This document shows, piece after piece, positions 1 to 7,283 of a DNA stretch of 13,789 bases (positions within the stretch are counted from its first letter, which is position 1; each line of letters begins with the position of its first letter). Source of the stretch: Candidatus Scatomorpha stercoravium. Lineage in GTDB: Bacteria; Bacillota; Clostridia; Oscillospirales; Oscillospiraceae. Where the stretch lies: NCBI GenBank assembly GCA_018716005.1, contig DVKN01000044.1, positions 1 to 13,789 of the forward strand, written 5' to 3'. Both the position numbers and the translations under genes were made by a program. The notes beneath the pieces are model-generated. The model ran no database searches. It had not been told where the DNA came from and was given only the letters and a program-made list of their open reading frames with translations.

Positions 1-1540
1 TGGCGATGACGCCGTTGCCGGGCAGGGCCTCGAAGGAGCTGACCTCGGGGGCCTTCATGCCCAGCTCCTCGCCTCGCTGCATGATGGCGCGGGCGAGCGG
101 GTGCTCGCTCTTCTGCTCGAGCGCGAGGGCGAGCTCCATGAGCTCCGTCTCGCTCACGCCCTCGGCGGGGACTATATCGGTGACCTTGGGCTCGCCGGAG
201 GTTATCGTGCCGGTCTTGTCGAGGGCGACGATGTCCATCTTGCCGGTCTCCTCGAGGCAGGCCGCGGTCTTGAAGAGGATGCCGTTCTTGGCGCCCATGC
301 CGTTGCCGACCATGATGGCGACGGGCGTCGCGAGGCCGAGGGCGCAGGGGCAGCTGATGACGAGGACGCTTATGCCGCGCGCGAGGGCGAAACCGAAGGT
401 CTCGCCTATGAGCAGCCACACGATGGTGGTGACGATGGCAATCGAGATGACGGCCGGGACGAAGACGCCGGAGACCTTGTCCGCTATCTTCGCTATCGGG
501 GCCTTGGTGGCGGCGGCGTCGGAGACCATCTGGATAATCTGGCTGAGGGTGGTGTCCTCGCCGACGCGGGTGGCCTGGCACTTTATGAAGCCGCTCTGGT
601 TAATGGTGGCGGCGGAGACGGTGTCGCCCTCGGCCTTGTCGACCGGGATGCTCTCGCCGGTGAGGGCGCTCTCGTTGACAGCGCTGTGGCCCTCGAGGAC
701 GACGCCGTCGACCGGGATGTTCTCGCCCGGGCGGACGACGAAGATGTCGCCCTTCTCGACCTCGTCGACGCCGACGGTGACCTCCTGGCCGTCGCGCAGG
801 ACGGTGGCGGTCTTCGGCGCGAGCTTCATGAGGCTCTTGAGCGCGTCGGTGGTCTTGCCCTTGCTGCGGGCCTCGAGCATCTTACCGACGGTGATGAGCG
901 TGAGAATCATGGCGGCGGCCTCGAAGTAGAAGCCGTTGTGCATGATGTGCATCTGCTCCATGGGCTCGCTGACCGTGGTCATCTGGAAGAGCTCCCAGCT
1001 GCTCCACACAAAGGCGGCGGAGGAGCCGAGCGCGACCAGCGTATCCATGTTGGGGGCCTTGTGCATGAGGCCCTTGAAGCCGGAGATGAAGAACTTCTTG
1101 TTGATTATCATCACGATGACCGTGAGATAGAGCTGGATGAGGGCCTGGGCCATGTAGTTCTCGGCCAGGAAAGCCGGGAGCGGCCAGCCCCACATCATCG
1201 CGCCCATGGAGAAGTACATGAGCACGCAGAGGAAGCCGATGGAGGAAATCAGGCGGCGCTTGAGCACCGGGGTCTCGTGGTCCTCGAGAGCGGCCTCGGC
1301 CTCGGCCATGCTGGCGCTGGCGGAGGACTTCTGAGCGCCCGCGCCCTTCTCGCTCGCGCCGTAGCCGGCGTCGACGACGGCCTTTATGATGTCGGCGGCG
1401 GAGGCGGTGCCCTCCACGCCCATCGAATTTGTCAGCAGGCTGACCGAGCAGCCGGTTACGCCCGGTACGGCGGAGACAGCCTTCTCCACCCTGGCCGAGC
1501 AGGCCGCGCAGCTCATGCCCGTAACGGTGAACTGCTTCAT
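1..1540 (-). CDS. copA: Copper-exporting P1B-type ATPase CopA, N-terminal 513 codons (partial, runs off the left edge)
   Basis: This is a membrane pump that uses ATP to expel Cu(I) from the cytoplasm. Visible parts in order: one heavy-metal-associated domain with metal site GMSCAAC (residues 8-14); paired hydrophobic helices from about residue 80; actuator TGE (294-296); the intramembrane metal site CPC (397-399, in ISCPCALGLATP); the phosphorylated Asp in DKTGT (D441); and the nucleotide-binding HP pair (H480-P481, in SEHPLA). The CPC motif and the N-terminal GMxCxxC domain indicate Cu(I)/Ag(I) specificity. The frame is still open at the window edge, just after PGNGVIA, so the rest of the N domain, the hinge and the last helices lie outside. 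The ATG at 1538-1540 has AGGGAGG (about 1554-1560) upstream. It begins 33 bases after the csoR stop, so the two are almost certainly one copper-induced operon. The identification is secure; the choice of copper over silver follows the family and the CsoR neighbour. Confidence 0.96.
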   Translation of the reverse strand, partial: MKQFTVTGMSCAACSARVEKAVSAVPGVTGCSVSLLTNSMGVEGTASAADIIKAVVDAGYGASEKGAGAQKSSASASMAEAEAALEDHETPVLKRRLISSIGFLCVLMYFSMGAMMWGWPLPAFLAENYMAQALIQLYLTVIVMIINKKFFISGFKGLMHKAPNMDTLVALGSSAAFVWSSWELFQMTTVSEPMEQMHIMHNGFYFEAAAMILTLITVGKMLEARSKGKTTDALKSLMKLAPKTATVLRDGQEVTVGVDEVEKGDIFVVRPGENIPVDGVVLEGHSAVNESALTGESIPVDKAEGDTVSAATINQSGFIKCQATRVGEDTTLSQIIQMVSDAAATKAPIAKIADKVSGVFVPAVISIAIVTTIVWLLIGETFGFALARGISVLVISCPCALGLATPVAIMVGNGMGAKNGILFKTAACLEETGKMDIVALDKTGTITSGEPKVTDIVPAEGVSETELMELALALEQKSEHPLARAIMQRGEELGMKAPEVSSFEALPGNGVIA

Positions 1541-1573
1541 ACTTTTTCGCTTACCTCCCTGGAATTGCCCGAG

Positions 1574-1879
1574 CTACCTCATCAGCTTCTGAAGCATCCT
1601 GAGCAGCTCGTCGATGGTCTCGTCGTTGCCCTCGCGGATGTCGTTCGCGACGCAGGTGCGGATATGGTCGCTCAAGAGCTCGCGGTTAAAGGCGTTCATG
1701 GCCGCGGATACGGCCGCGCTCTGAACGAGTATATCCGGGCAGTACACTCCCTTCTCCACCATGCCGCGTATGCCGCGGATCTGGCCCTCTATGCGGTTGA
1801 GGCGGTGGATGAGCTTCTTGTACTCCTCCGGCGTGCGCTCCTTGGTGCGATGGCAGCAGCAGATTTTCTCTTCGCCCAT
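1574..1879 (-). CDS. csoR: Copper-sensing transcriptional repressor CsoR
   Basis: A 101-residue all-helical DUF156/CsoR-family repressor, full length for the family. The Cu(I) ligands are visible as C47, H72 and C76 (VYCPDIL and DHIRTCV). The spacing of 25 and 4 residues matches the C-H-C trio of characterised CsoR proteins. The basic first helix (HRLNRIEGQIRGIRGM) is the DNA-contacting signature of the family. An extra CCCH cluster near the N terminus (residues 7-10) is, as I recall, common in Clostridia members. When Cu(I) binds, CsoR is expected to leave the operator and allow csoR-copA transcription. The ATG at 1877-1879 has AAGGGAG at 1886-1892, 6 bases away. The gene lies directly upstream of copA, and a palindromic site overlaps its promoter, which implies autoregulation. 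The related RcnR/FrmR sensors are excluded by the intact copper trio. Confidence 0.95.
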   Translation of the reverse strand: MGEEKICCCHRTKERTPEEYKKLIHRLNRIEGQIRGIRGMVEKGVYCPDILVQSAAVSAAMNAFNRELLSDHIRTCVANDIREGNDETIDELLRMLQKLMR

Positions 1880-1920
1880 GGTGAACTCCCTTCACAGAAG
1901 AACCCACCCGGGGCGTATAT

Positions 1921-1957
1921 AGTGTATACCCCGGATGGGTATGTTGTCAATACCCAT
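1921..1957 (-). promoter_or_regulatory. csoR-copA promoter with embedded CsoR operator
   Basis: On the minus strand TTGACA (1945-1950) serves as the -35 box. TATACA (1923-1928, spacing 16) or TACACT (1921-1926, spacing 18) serves as the -10. Between and over them lies ATACCC-N5-GGGTAT (1926-1942), the typical GC-centred CsoR palindrome. A third half-site, ATACCCAT (1950-1957), makes a second perfect dyad with ATGGGTAT (1935-1942), spaced by 7 bases and covering the -35. A repressor bound here would block RNA polymerase directly. The boxes and dyads are read directly; assignment to CsoR is inferred from the adjacent gene and the known operator style. Confidence 0.85.
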
Positions 1958-2001
1958 TCTGTCTCTTTATCACTTCAGCGCGGTGCGCTTTTGGGGCGCA
2001 A

Positions 2002-3195
2002 TTATGCGGAGGTAAGCGCGCCTTTCTCCATATAATACACCGTGACGCCCGAATTTGCAAGCGCTTCCAGCGAGGAGGCGGAGAAGTCCCCGCCTATGAA
2101 GGCCCCGGCGAGCAGTATCGCCGTATCCGCGCAGCCCTTCGTGAAGGAATAACCGGCTATCTCGGGTATGGCCGTGCGGTCGAGGCCGCCGGCGGGGTCT
2201 ATATAGGGCGAGCGTATGGTCCCGTCCGCGTAGACGTAGTAGCCCTCGGCGCTCTCGGCCGGCGGGTAGCCGCGCAGGAAGACGACGGACGTCTCCCCCG
2301 CGAAGCTCAGCGTGGACACGGGGGAAACCGTGTTCCCCTCGAGGTGGGTGAAGGTGAAGCTGTACTCCGCGCCGGTCTCGGCGTCCATGCAGCGCATGAA
2401 GCCGTCGCGGCTTATGAGGCAGCCGCGCGTATAGCCCTCCGCGGCGAGGACGGAGCAGATATAGTCCGCGCTGAAGGCGTTCGTGAGCCAGGCGAGGTCT
2501 ACGTAGGCCCCGGCGCCGTTGGCCTCGCAGAAGGCGGCGTACTCGTCCGAGACGCGCAGGGTGACGCGGTTGTCTCCGTGGAACTCTATGGAGATATGCC
2601 CCTCGCCGGCGGCGTAGGCGGCGCATTCGGCGGCGAAGGCCGCGGCGGCGGAGTCCATGCGCGGGTCGTACACGGCGGCCTCGGCGTCGTCCATGCTCGA
2701 GGCGAGGGCGCGGTTGAGCTCCGCGAGCGGGGCGAGGAAGTGATATCTCGCGCCGCAGGAGCCAAGCGTCATGAGGGCGTCATAGAGCGCGGGCTCTATC
2801 TCCACCTCCTCGTTCGGATGGCTGTTGAGATACCACAGGTTGTGCCTGCCGTCGAAGTCCGTGCCCGGCGAGAAAATCTCGAGCGCGTCCGTGCAGGCCT
2901 GTGAGTACGCGCTGCGCACGGCCCGGCGCTCGTCCGTGGCGTTCAGTTCGCCATAGCCGAGGTTATAGTAGAAGGTGAAGTCCTCCGAGCAGTTCATGCT
3001 GCCGGTGAGGGCCTCTATCTCGGCGAGGCCCGGCTCGGAGCCGACGAGGCCGTTCACGCCGAAGGCGAAGGACACAATCGCGATTATGAGCAGGGCTATA
3101 AGCAGCACAACGCGGAGCGCAACCCTCCCCTCAGGGAGGGGGATGCGCTCCACGCGGTGAAGGACGGGTTTATCGTTGTCGGGTGTACGCTTCAT
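2002..3195 (-). CDS. Membrane-anchored ApbE-like (flavin transferase fold) protein with a degenerate active site
   Basis: This 397-residue protein has a cytoplasmic N terminus, one membrane helix (about 27-48) and an extracytoplasmic domain whose order of motifs follows ApbE (FAD:protein FMN transferase). FTFYYNLGYG (73-82) is the opening strand and NLWYLNSHPNEEVEIEPALYDAL (119-141) matches the SEI..LN segment. YVDLAWLTNAFSAD (231-244) aligns residue for residue with the family's DLGGIAKGYAAD. RSPYIDPAGG (328-337) stands for HIIDPxTG, and CADTAIL (355-361) for ADALAT. Key positions are changed: GG to AW and K to N in the first motif, GGN to RDG (263-265), and the metal-binding Thr of ADALAT to Leu. 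Catalytic FMN transfer is therefore doubtful, and a binding or scaffold role is possible. Start and oppF stop are separated by one base and I see no Shine-Dalgarno site, so translation is probably coupled. The family assignment is my inference; a plain annotation would be hypothetical protein. Confidence 0.7.
   Translation of the reverse strand: MKRTPDNDKPVLHRVERIPLPEGRVALRVVLLIALLIIAIVSFAFGVNGLVGSEPGLAEIEALTGSMNCSEDFTFYYNLGYGELNATDERRAVRSAYSQACTDALEIFSPGTDFDGRHNLWYLNSHPNEEVEIEPALYDALMTLGSCGARYHFLAPLAELNRALASSMDDAEAAVYDPRMDSAAAAFAAECAAYAAGEGHISIEFHGDNRVTLRVSDEYAAFCEANGAGAYVDLAWLTNAFSADYICSVLAAEGYTRGCLISRDGFMRCMDAETGAEYSFTFTHLEGNTVSPVSTLSFAGETSVVFLRGYPPAESAEGYYVYADGTIRSPYIDPAGGLDRTAIPEIAGYSFTKGCADTAILLAGAFIGGDFSASSLEALANSGVTVYYMEKGALTSA
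3123..3140. repeat. Perfect 7-bp palindrome inside the ApbE-like coding region
   Basis: CCCTCCC (3123-3129) and GGGAGGG (3134-3140) flank a four-base loop, giving a strong hairpin in the mRNA about 55-72 bases after the start codon. It is read in frame as PLPEGR, between the N terminus and the membrane helix. There is no T-run, so it is not a terminator. It may be a small inserted palindromic element or a translation-tuning hairpin. Confidence 0.5.
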
Positions 3196-3196
3196 G

Positions 3197-4516
3197 CTAT
3201 AGTATCGTGATAATCATCAGCACGCCGAGCAGCAGTATGAGCACGCCCAGTACGGCGAGGAAGCTCAGCACGCCCTTGCGGCAGGCCTTATAGTTGCGGA
3301 TATAGTTGTGGTTCCTGAATATCACGGCCGCTATCGCGCCGAATATGGGCAGGAGGAAGCTCAGTATCGCGTACCAGGCGGCGCCCGTGTCGTGGATGGG
3401 CCGGTCGAGGATGACCTCGTGGGAGACGGCGACGGCCGCCTCTTCCTCCTCCGGCGTCGGGGGCTCGCAGTTCACGCCGACAATGCTGAGGCTCTTTATC
3501 GGGACGTTTTTCTCGCGCACGGCCTTGTACTCCGCTATCTCCTCGGGGCTGCCGTAGACGAAGTGCCCGTGGCCGATGTCCACGAGGGAGGGCTGATGCT
3601 CCCCGTCGTAGTGATGCGCCGAGGGGTCGTAGGTGAAGAGCACCTTGTTCTTCTCGAGCTGCGGGTCGGGCAGCGGGATGGCGGAGATGAGCGAGCGCGT
3701 ATAGGGGTGGAGCGGGTAGCTGAAGAGCTCGTCGCTCTCGGCTATCTCGACTATGCGGCCCTTATAGATGACGGCGATACGGTCGGAGATGTAGCGCACG
3801 ATGCTCAGGTCGTGGGCGATGAAGAGGTAGGTCGTCCCCTGCTCCGCCTTGAACTTGTTCATGAGGTTGAGTATCTGCGCGCGTATGGAGACGTCGAGGG
3901 CGGATATGGGCTCGTCGGCCACGACGAACTCGGGCTCCATGACCATGGCGCGGGCGAGGCCGACGCGCTGGCGCTGGCCGCCGGAGAACTCGTGCGGGTA
4001 GCGCGTGAGGTGCTCCGGGAGAAGGCCGACGGCGTTGATGATGTTCTCGACCTTGCGGACGCGGTCCGCCTCGTTGTCGTAGAGGTGGAAGTTGTAGAGG
4101 CCCTCGGAGATGATGTAGTCCACCGTCGCGCGCTCGTTCAGGCTGGCGGCGGGGTCCTGGAAGACCATCTGCACGTTGCGTATGACCTCGCGGTCGAGCG
4201 TGCGGGGTATCTTGCCGGAGATGCGCACGCCCTTATAGAGTATCTCGCCCGCGGAGCAGGTGTTCGCCCTTATGACGGCGCGGCCTATCGTGGTCTTGCC
4301 GGAGCCGCTCTCGCCGACGAGGGAGAAGGTCTCGCCCTTGTAGATGTCGAAGCTCGCGTCCTGCACGGCGCGCACGAGGCTCTCGCCCTTGCCGAAGTTG
4401 ATGTCGACGTGCCTGAGGCTCAGGAGCAGCTCCCGGCCCTGCTCGTCTATGGGCCCGTGCTCGGGCAGATGCGCCGCGGTGGCGTCCAGCGCCTCGGTTA
4501 CTTTTTCTTTAGCCAA
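3197..4516 (-). CDS. oppF: Oligopeptide ABC transporter ATPase OppF/AmiF-type with C-terminal two-helix membrane tail
   Basis: One of the two nucleotide-binding subunits that power peptide import from the cytoplasmic face. Walker A is GESGSGKT (68-75), the Q-loop Gln is Q120 (VFQDPAASLNER), the signature is FSGGQRQ (177-183), Walker B is FVVADEP (197-203) and the switch His is H235. The oligopeptide-family C-terminal region follows (HPYTRSL...IPLPDP, then VDIGHGHFVYGSPEE), where AmiF/OppF relatives of about 310 residues end. Here about 100 residues are added: an acidic linker (PPTPEEEEAA), then two hydrophobic helices at about 382-400 and 415-438 separated by a basic, Cys-containing loop. About 30 extra residues precede the domain at the N terminus. 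The start is TTG (4514-4516), chosen because AAGGGAGG lies 8 bases upstream at 4525-4532 and no ATG occurs before the ATPase domain. It begins 15 bases after the oppD stop. The assignment is secure; the tail's role is unknown. Confidence 0.94.
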   Translation of the reverse strand: MAKEKVTEALDATAAHLPEHGPIDEQGRELLLSLRHVDINFGKGESLVRAVQDASFDIYKGETFSLVGESGSGKTTIGRAVIRANTCSAGEILYKGVRISGKIPRTLDREVIRNVQMVFQDPAASLNERATVDYIISEGLYNFHLYDNEADRVRKVENIINAVGLLPEHLTRYPHEFSGGQRQRVGLARAMVMEPEFVVADEPISALDVSIRAQILNLMNKFKAEQGTTYLFIAHDLSIVRYISDRIAVIYKGRIVEIAESDELFSYPLHPYTRSLISAIPLPDPQLEKNKVLFTYDPSAHHYDGEHQPSLVDIGHGHFVYGSPEEIAEYKAVREKNVPIKSLSIVGVNCEPPTPEEEEAAVAVSHEVILDRPIHDTGAAWYAILSFLLPIFGAIAAVIFRNHNYIRNYKACRKGVLSFLAVLGVLILLLGVLMIITIL

Positions 4517-4531
4517 GCTGTACGCCTCCCT

Positions 4532-6283
4532 TCATATGTTGAAGACCTTCATGAGCGTGCCGTGGATGTCGCGGATTATCTCCGGCTTTTCCACCTTCGG
4601 GGCGCGCTCGTCAAGGAGCCAGGTCTTGGCGTAGTGCGTGTCGGTCACGCGGAACATGGGCGGCTCCTTAATTGTGTCCACCCGCAGGCAGTAGGGGTTG
4701 CGGGGGGCGAAGGCGTCGCCCTTTATGGCGTTGTAGAGGCTGGGCGGGGTGCCGGCGATGGAGTAGAGCTTCATGCCGTGCTCCATGAGCTGCGGGAGCG
4801 AGCTCAGCAGCGCCCAGGTATAGGGGTGGCGCGGGTCGTAGTAGACCTCCTCCACCCTGCCGAGCTCGATAATCTGCCCGGCGTAGAGCACCGCCACGCG
4901 GTCGGCCACGTTCGCGACGACGCCGAGGTCGTGCGTGATGAAGACGATGGTGTAGTGGAACTCCTTCTGCAGGTCCTTGATGAGCTTTATAATCTGGGCC
5001 TGTATCGTGACGTCGAGGGCCGTGGTGGGCTCGTCGCAGATGAGTATCTTCGGCTGGCAGGAGAGCGCGATGGCGATGACTATGCGCTGGCGCATGCCGC
5101 CGGAGTACTGGAAGGGGTAGTCGTCGAAGCGGTTCTCCGCGTTCGGGATGCCGACCTTCTTCATGAGCACTATGGCGCGGCGGCGGGCCTCCACCTCGGA
5201 GACGTTCTGGTGCTTCATGATGACGGAGGTTATCTGCCTGCCTATCGTCATGATGGGGTTGAGGCTCGTCATCGGGTCCTGGAATATGGTCGCTATCTTC
5301 TGGCCGCGTATCTTCGTCCAGTCGCTCACGCAGTCCGCGCGGGCGAGGTTGAGCGTGCGCTCGCCGCGCATTATGCCCTTCTCGTCGGTGCCGAGGTATT
5401 TTACGCGGAAGACGGCGTTCTCGAAGACGCGGTTGAGCACGGCGTCGTCCGTGAGGTCCTCGCCTATCTTCATGGCCTCGCCTATGGCCTTGAGGAGCCT
5501 GTTCCTGAGCTTGAACTGGCGGCGGCGGGGATAGCGGTTGAGCGAGAGGTAGACCTCGCGGGCGAGGCGGGAGTTGCGCTCGCGCAGCTCGGGCGTGACC
5601 TCGCCGGCGCATTCGGCGGCGTAGCGGCTCTTGAGGGCGGCGAGGCTGCTCTCATACTCCCTCAGGTATGCCGTGTCGGCCTGGGTTTTGCGCTTGTGCT
5701 CGGCTATGGCGGCCTCGCGGCGGCGGTCGCAGTCCTTCATGCGGGCCTCTATGCCCTTTATCTCCTCCTCGAGGGCCTTTATCCCGGCCTTCTCGCGCTT
5801 GTGGTCGAGGGCCTGCTTCTGGTTGTTGGCCTCGGTGCGGCGGTAGACGAGCTCGCGCCACTCGGCCGCGAAGACCTCGGCCTCGGCCTCGTTGAGGCTC
5901 AGGCGCTCCTTGTGGTCCTTCTCGAGGGCGAGGATTTCCCTCCAGGTGGCGGCGCCGAGCTCCGTCCTGCTCATCTCGTTGAGCTTGGCCTCATAGCGGG
6001 CGATGAGCGGCTTCGTATACGAGTTCTCGGCGACGGCTGTGACGGTGAGGTCGGGGTCGTTGAAGAAAATGTCGCCCTTATCTATAAAGCCGTTATTGTC
6101 GAGCATGCCGGCGAAGGTCTTCGTGAGCACGCTCTTGCCGCAGCCGCTCTCGCCGACGATGGCGATGGACTCGTCCTCGTATATGTCGAGGCTGACGTCG
6201 CGTATCGCGGTCAGCACGCGGCCGCGCACGTGGAACTTGACCCACAGGTTGCGTATCGAAAGCAGTACGTTCCTATCTTCCAT
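4532..6283 (-). CDS. oppD: Oligopeptide ABC transporter ATPase OppD/AmiE-type with a ~230-residue charged insertion
   Basis: The partner ATPase to OppF, 583 residues against roughly 330-360 for the family. Walker A is GESGCGKS (44-51), the Q-loop is in ATIFQDPMTSLNP (Q335), the signature is SGGMRQ (394-399), Walker B is ILICDEP (413-419) and the switch His is H451. The C-terminal part (HPYTWALLSSLPQL, GTPPSLYNAIKGDAFAPR, then APKVEKP) follows AmiE closely. Normally about 55 residues separate Walker A from the Q-loop; here there are about 285. The extra stretch (about 86-319) is rich in Glu, Lys, Arg and Ala with helix and coiled-coil character, and the AmiE-like sequence resumes at DWTKIRGQKIATIFQDP. 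All catalytic motifs are intact, so the insert is tolerated. The ATG at 6281-6283 has GAGGTG at 6289-6294, overlapping the oppC stop. The open frame upstream of this ATG (to 6385) has no family similarity and overlaps oppC, so it is excluded. Confidence 0.95.
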   Translation of the reverse strand: MEDRNVLLSIRNLWVKFHVRGRVLTAIRDVSLDIYEDESIAIVGESGCGKSVLTKTFAGMLDNNGFIDKGDIFFNDPDLTVTAVAENSYTKPLIARYEAKLNEMSRTELGAATWREILALEKDHKERLSLNEAEAEVFAAEWRELVYRRTEANNQKQALDHKREKAGIKALEEEIKGIEARMKDCDRRREAAIAEHKRKTQADTAYLREYESSLAALKSRYAAECAGEVTPELRERNSRLAREVYLSLNRYPRRRQFKLRNRLLKAIGEAMKIGEDLTDDAVLNRVFENAVFRVKYLGTDEKGIMRGERTLNLARADCVSDWTKIRGQKIATIFQDPMTSLNPIMTIGRQITSVIMKHQNVSEVEARRRAIVLMKKVGIPNAENRFDDYPFQYSGGMRQRIVIAIALSCQPKILICDEPTTALDVTIQAQIIKLIKDLQKEFHYTIVFITHDLGVVANVADRVAVLYAGQIIELGRVEEVYYDPRHPYTWALLSSLPQLMEHGMKLYSIAGTPPSLYNAIKGDAFAPRNPYCLRVDTIKEPPMFRVTDTHYAKTWLLDERAPKVEKPEIIRDIHGTLMKVFNI

Positions 6284-6291
6284 GGCCCACC

Positions 6292-7278
6292 TCACATATG
6301 CGTCCTGGGGTCGGCGGCGTCGCCGAGGTTCTGGCCTATGAGGAAGAGCACCACGGAGATGAAGGCGCTGAGCATGACCGGGCACCAGAACTCCCAGCCC
6401 CAGCCGGGCGTGACCATCGCGCTCTGGGCGTTATAGAGTATCTTGCCGAGCGTGGTGTCGGAGATGCCGAGGCCGATGTAGCTCAGGAAGGCCTCGCTCG
6501 CGATGTAGGCCGGTATCTGCGTCGCCATGATGGTGACGATGAAGCTTATCATGAAGGGCAGGATGTTCTTCACGGCTATGCGCACGGTGCTCGAGCCGAG
6601 GCACTTGCTCGCGAGGTTGTACTCGCGGTCGCGTATGATTATGACCTGCGTGCGCAGCGAATACGCTATGCCTATCCAGCCCGTGACGCACATGGCGAAG
6701 AGCAGCGTCGGGAAGCTCGGCGAGAAGACGAGGACCCAGACGGAGATTATGAGCGTGCCGGGGACGTTGCTGACGACGTTGCGCACCTCGTTCATGAAGA
6801 CGTCCACGCGCTTGCTGAAACCCCATATCGCGCCGACGACTATGCCGATGGAGAAGTTTATGACCGTACACAGCAGCGCCAGCGAGAGGCTTATGCGCGC
6901 GCCGTACCACATGGCGTCGAAGGTGCTCTGGCCGGAGGCGCCGGTGCCGAATATCCAGCGTATGGAGAAGCCGAACTTCTCTATCGCCGCCATGGGCGTG
7001 AGGTGCTTGGCCGTGGAGTCCATGATGTTGCCGTAGCGGTCGTAGCCCATGACCGCGGGGTAGATGTAGGTGAAGACGATGATGAAGGCCAGCGCGGCCA
7101 GTATGAGTATGTTGGACTTCTTGCGGAAGAAGACGCGGAAGACGCTGTGCCAGTAGGAGTAGCGCGGGGCGGTTATCTTCTCCACCGCGGCGGCGTCCAG
7201 CTCTACGGGCGCGAAGAGCTCGGCGTCCGTGAGGCCGGTATCGCTGAGGTCTATCCTGTTTGCCTGTGCGACTGCCAT
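6292..7278 (-). CDS. oppC: Oligopeptide ABC transporter permease OppC/AmiD-type
   Basis: A 328-residue inner-membrane permease subunit that pairs with OppB to form the peptide channel. It has an N-terminal cytoplasmic stretch, a first membrane helix (about 56-75) and an extracytoplasmic segment that ends in FGTGASGQSTFDAMWYGAR (110-128), the FGTD..G.S.F signature of OppC/AmiD. A BPD_transp_1 domain with about five further helices follows. The EAA loop that docks on the ATPases is at about 219-241 (EYNLASKCLGSS...KNILP). It ends with LGDAADPRTHM, the family's usual LGD..DPR close. The ATG at 7276-7278 is preceded by GAGGTG (7285-7290), which overlaps the oppB stop; the two genes are 5 bases apart. 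A longer reading to 7647 is only a shadow of oppB. Expression is presumably from the oppA promoter. Confidence 0.95.
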   Translation of the reverse strand: MAVAQANRIDLSDTGLTDAELFAPVELDAAAVEKITAPRYSYWHSVFRVFFRKKSNILILAALAFIIVFTYIYPAVMGYDRYGNIMDSTAKHLTPMAAIEKFGFSIRWIFGTGASGQSTFDAMWYGARISLSLALLCTVINFSIGIVVGAIWGFSKRVDVFMNEVRNVVSNVPGTLIISVWVLVFSPSFPTLLFAMCVTGWIGIAYSLRTQVIIIRDREYNLASKCLGSSTVRIAVKNILPFMISFIVTIMATQIPAYIASEAFLSYIGLGISDTTLGKILYNAQSAMVTPGWGWEFWCPVMLSAFISVVLFLIGQNLGDAADPRTHM

Positions 7279-7283
7279 ATCGC

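Noticed and set aside
1977..1992. Hairpin AGCGC/GCGCT with TTT as a terminator after the ApbE-like gene
   Set aside because: The stem has only 5 bp and the T-run is on the plus strand, where there is no gene. I see no convincing minus-strand terminator here, so some read-through into csoR is possible.
101..2035. Long plus-strand open frame (644 codons) opposite copA and csoR
   Set aside because: Its translation is low-complexity, rich in G, A, E, D, L and H, with no recognisable motif; it is a shadow of GC-rich genes on the other strand.
6284..6385. Longer N terminus for oppD
   Set aside because: The extra residues are an Arg/Pro-rich shadow of the oppC end; the ATG at 6283 has a proper GAGGTG site and starts the family domain.
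3308..6436. Plus-strand open frame of 1042 codons opposite oppF and oppD
   Set aside because: Same compositional artefact; the minus strand has complete ATPase motifs in order over this stretch.
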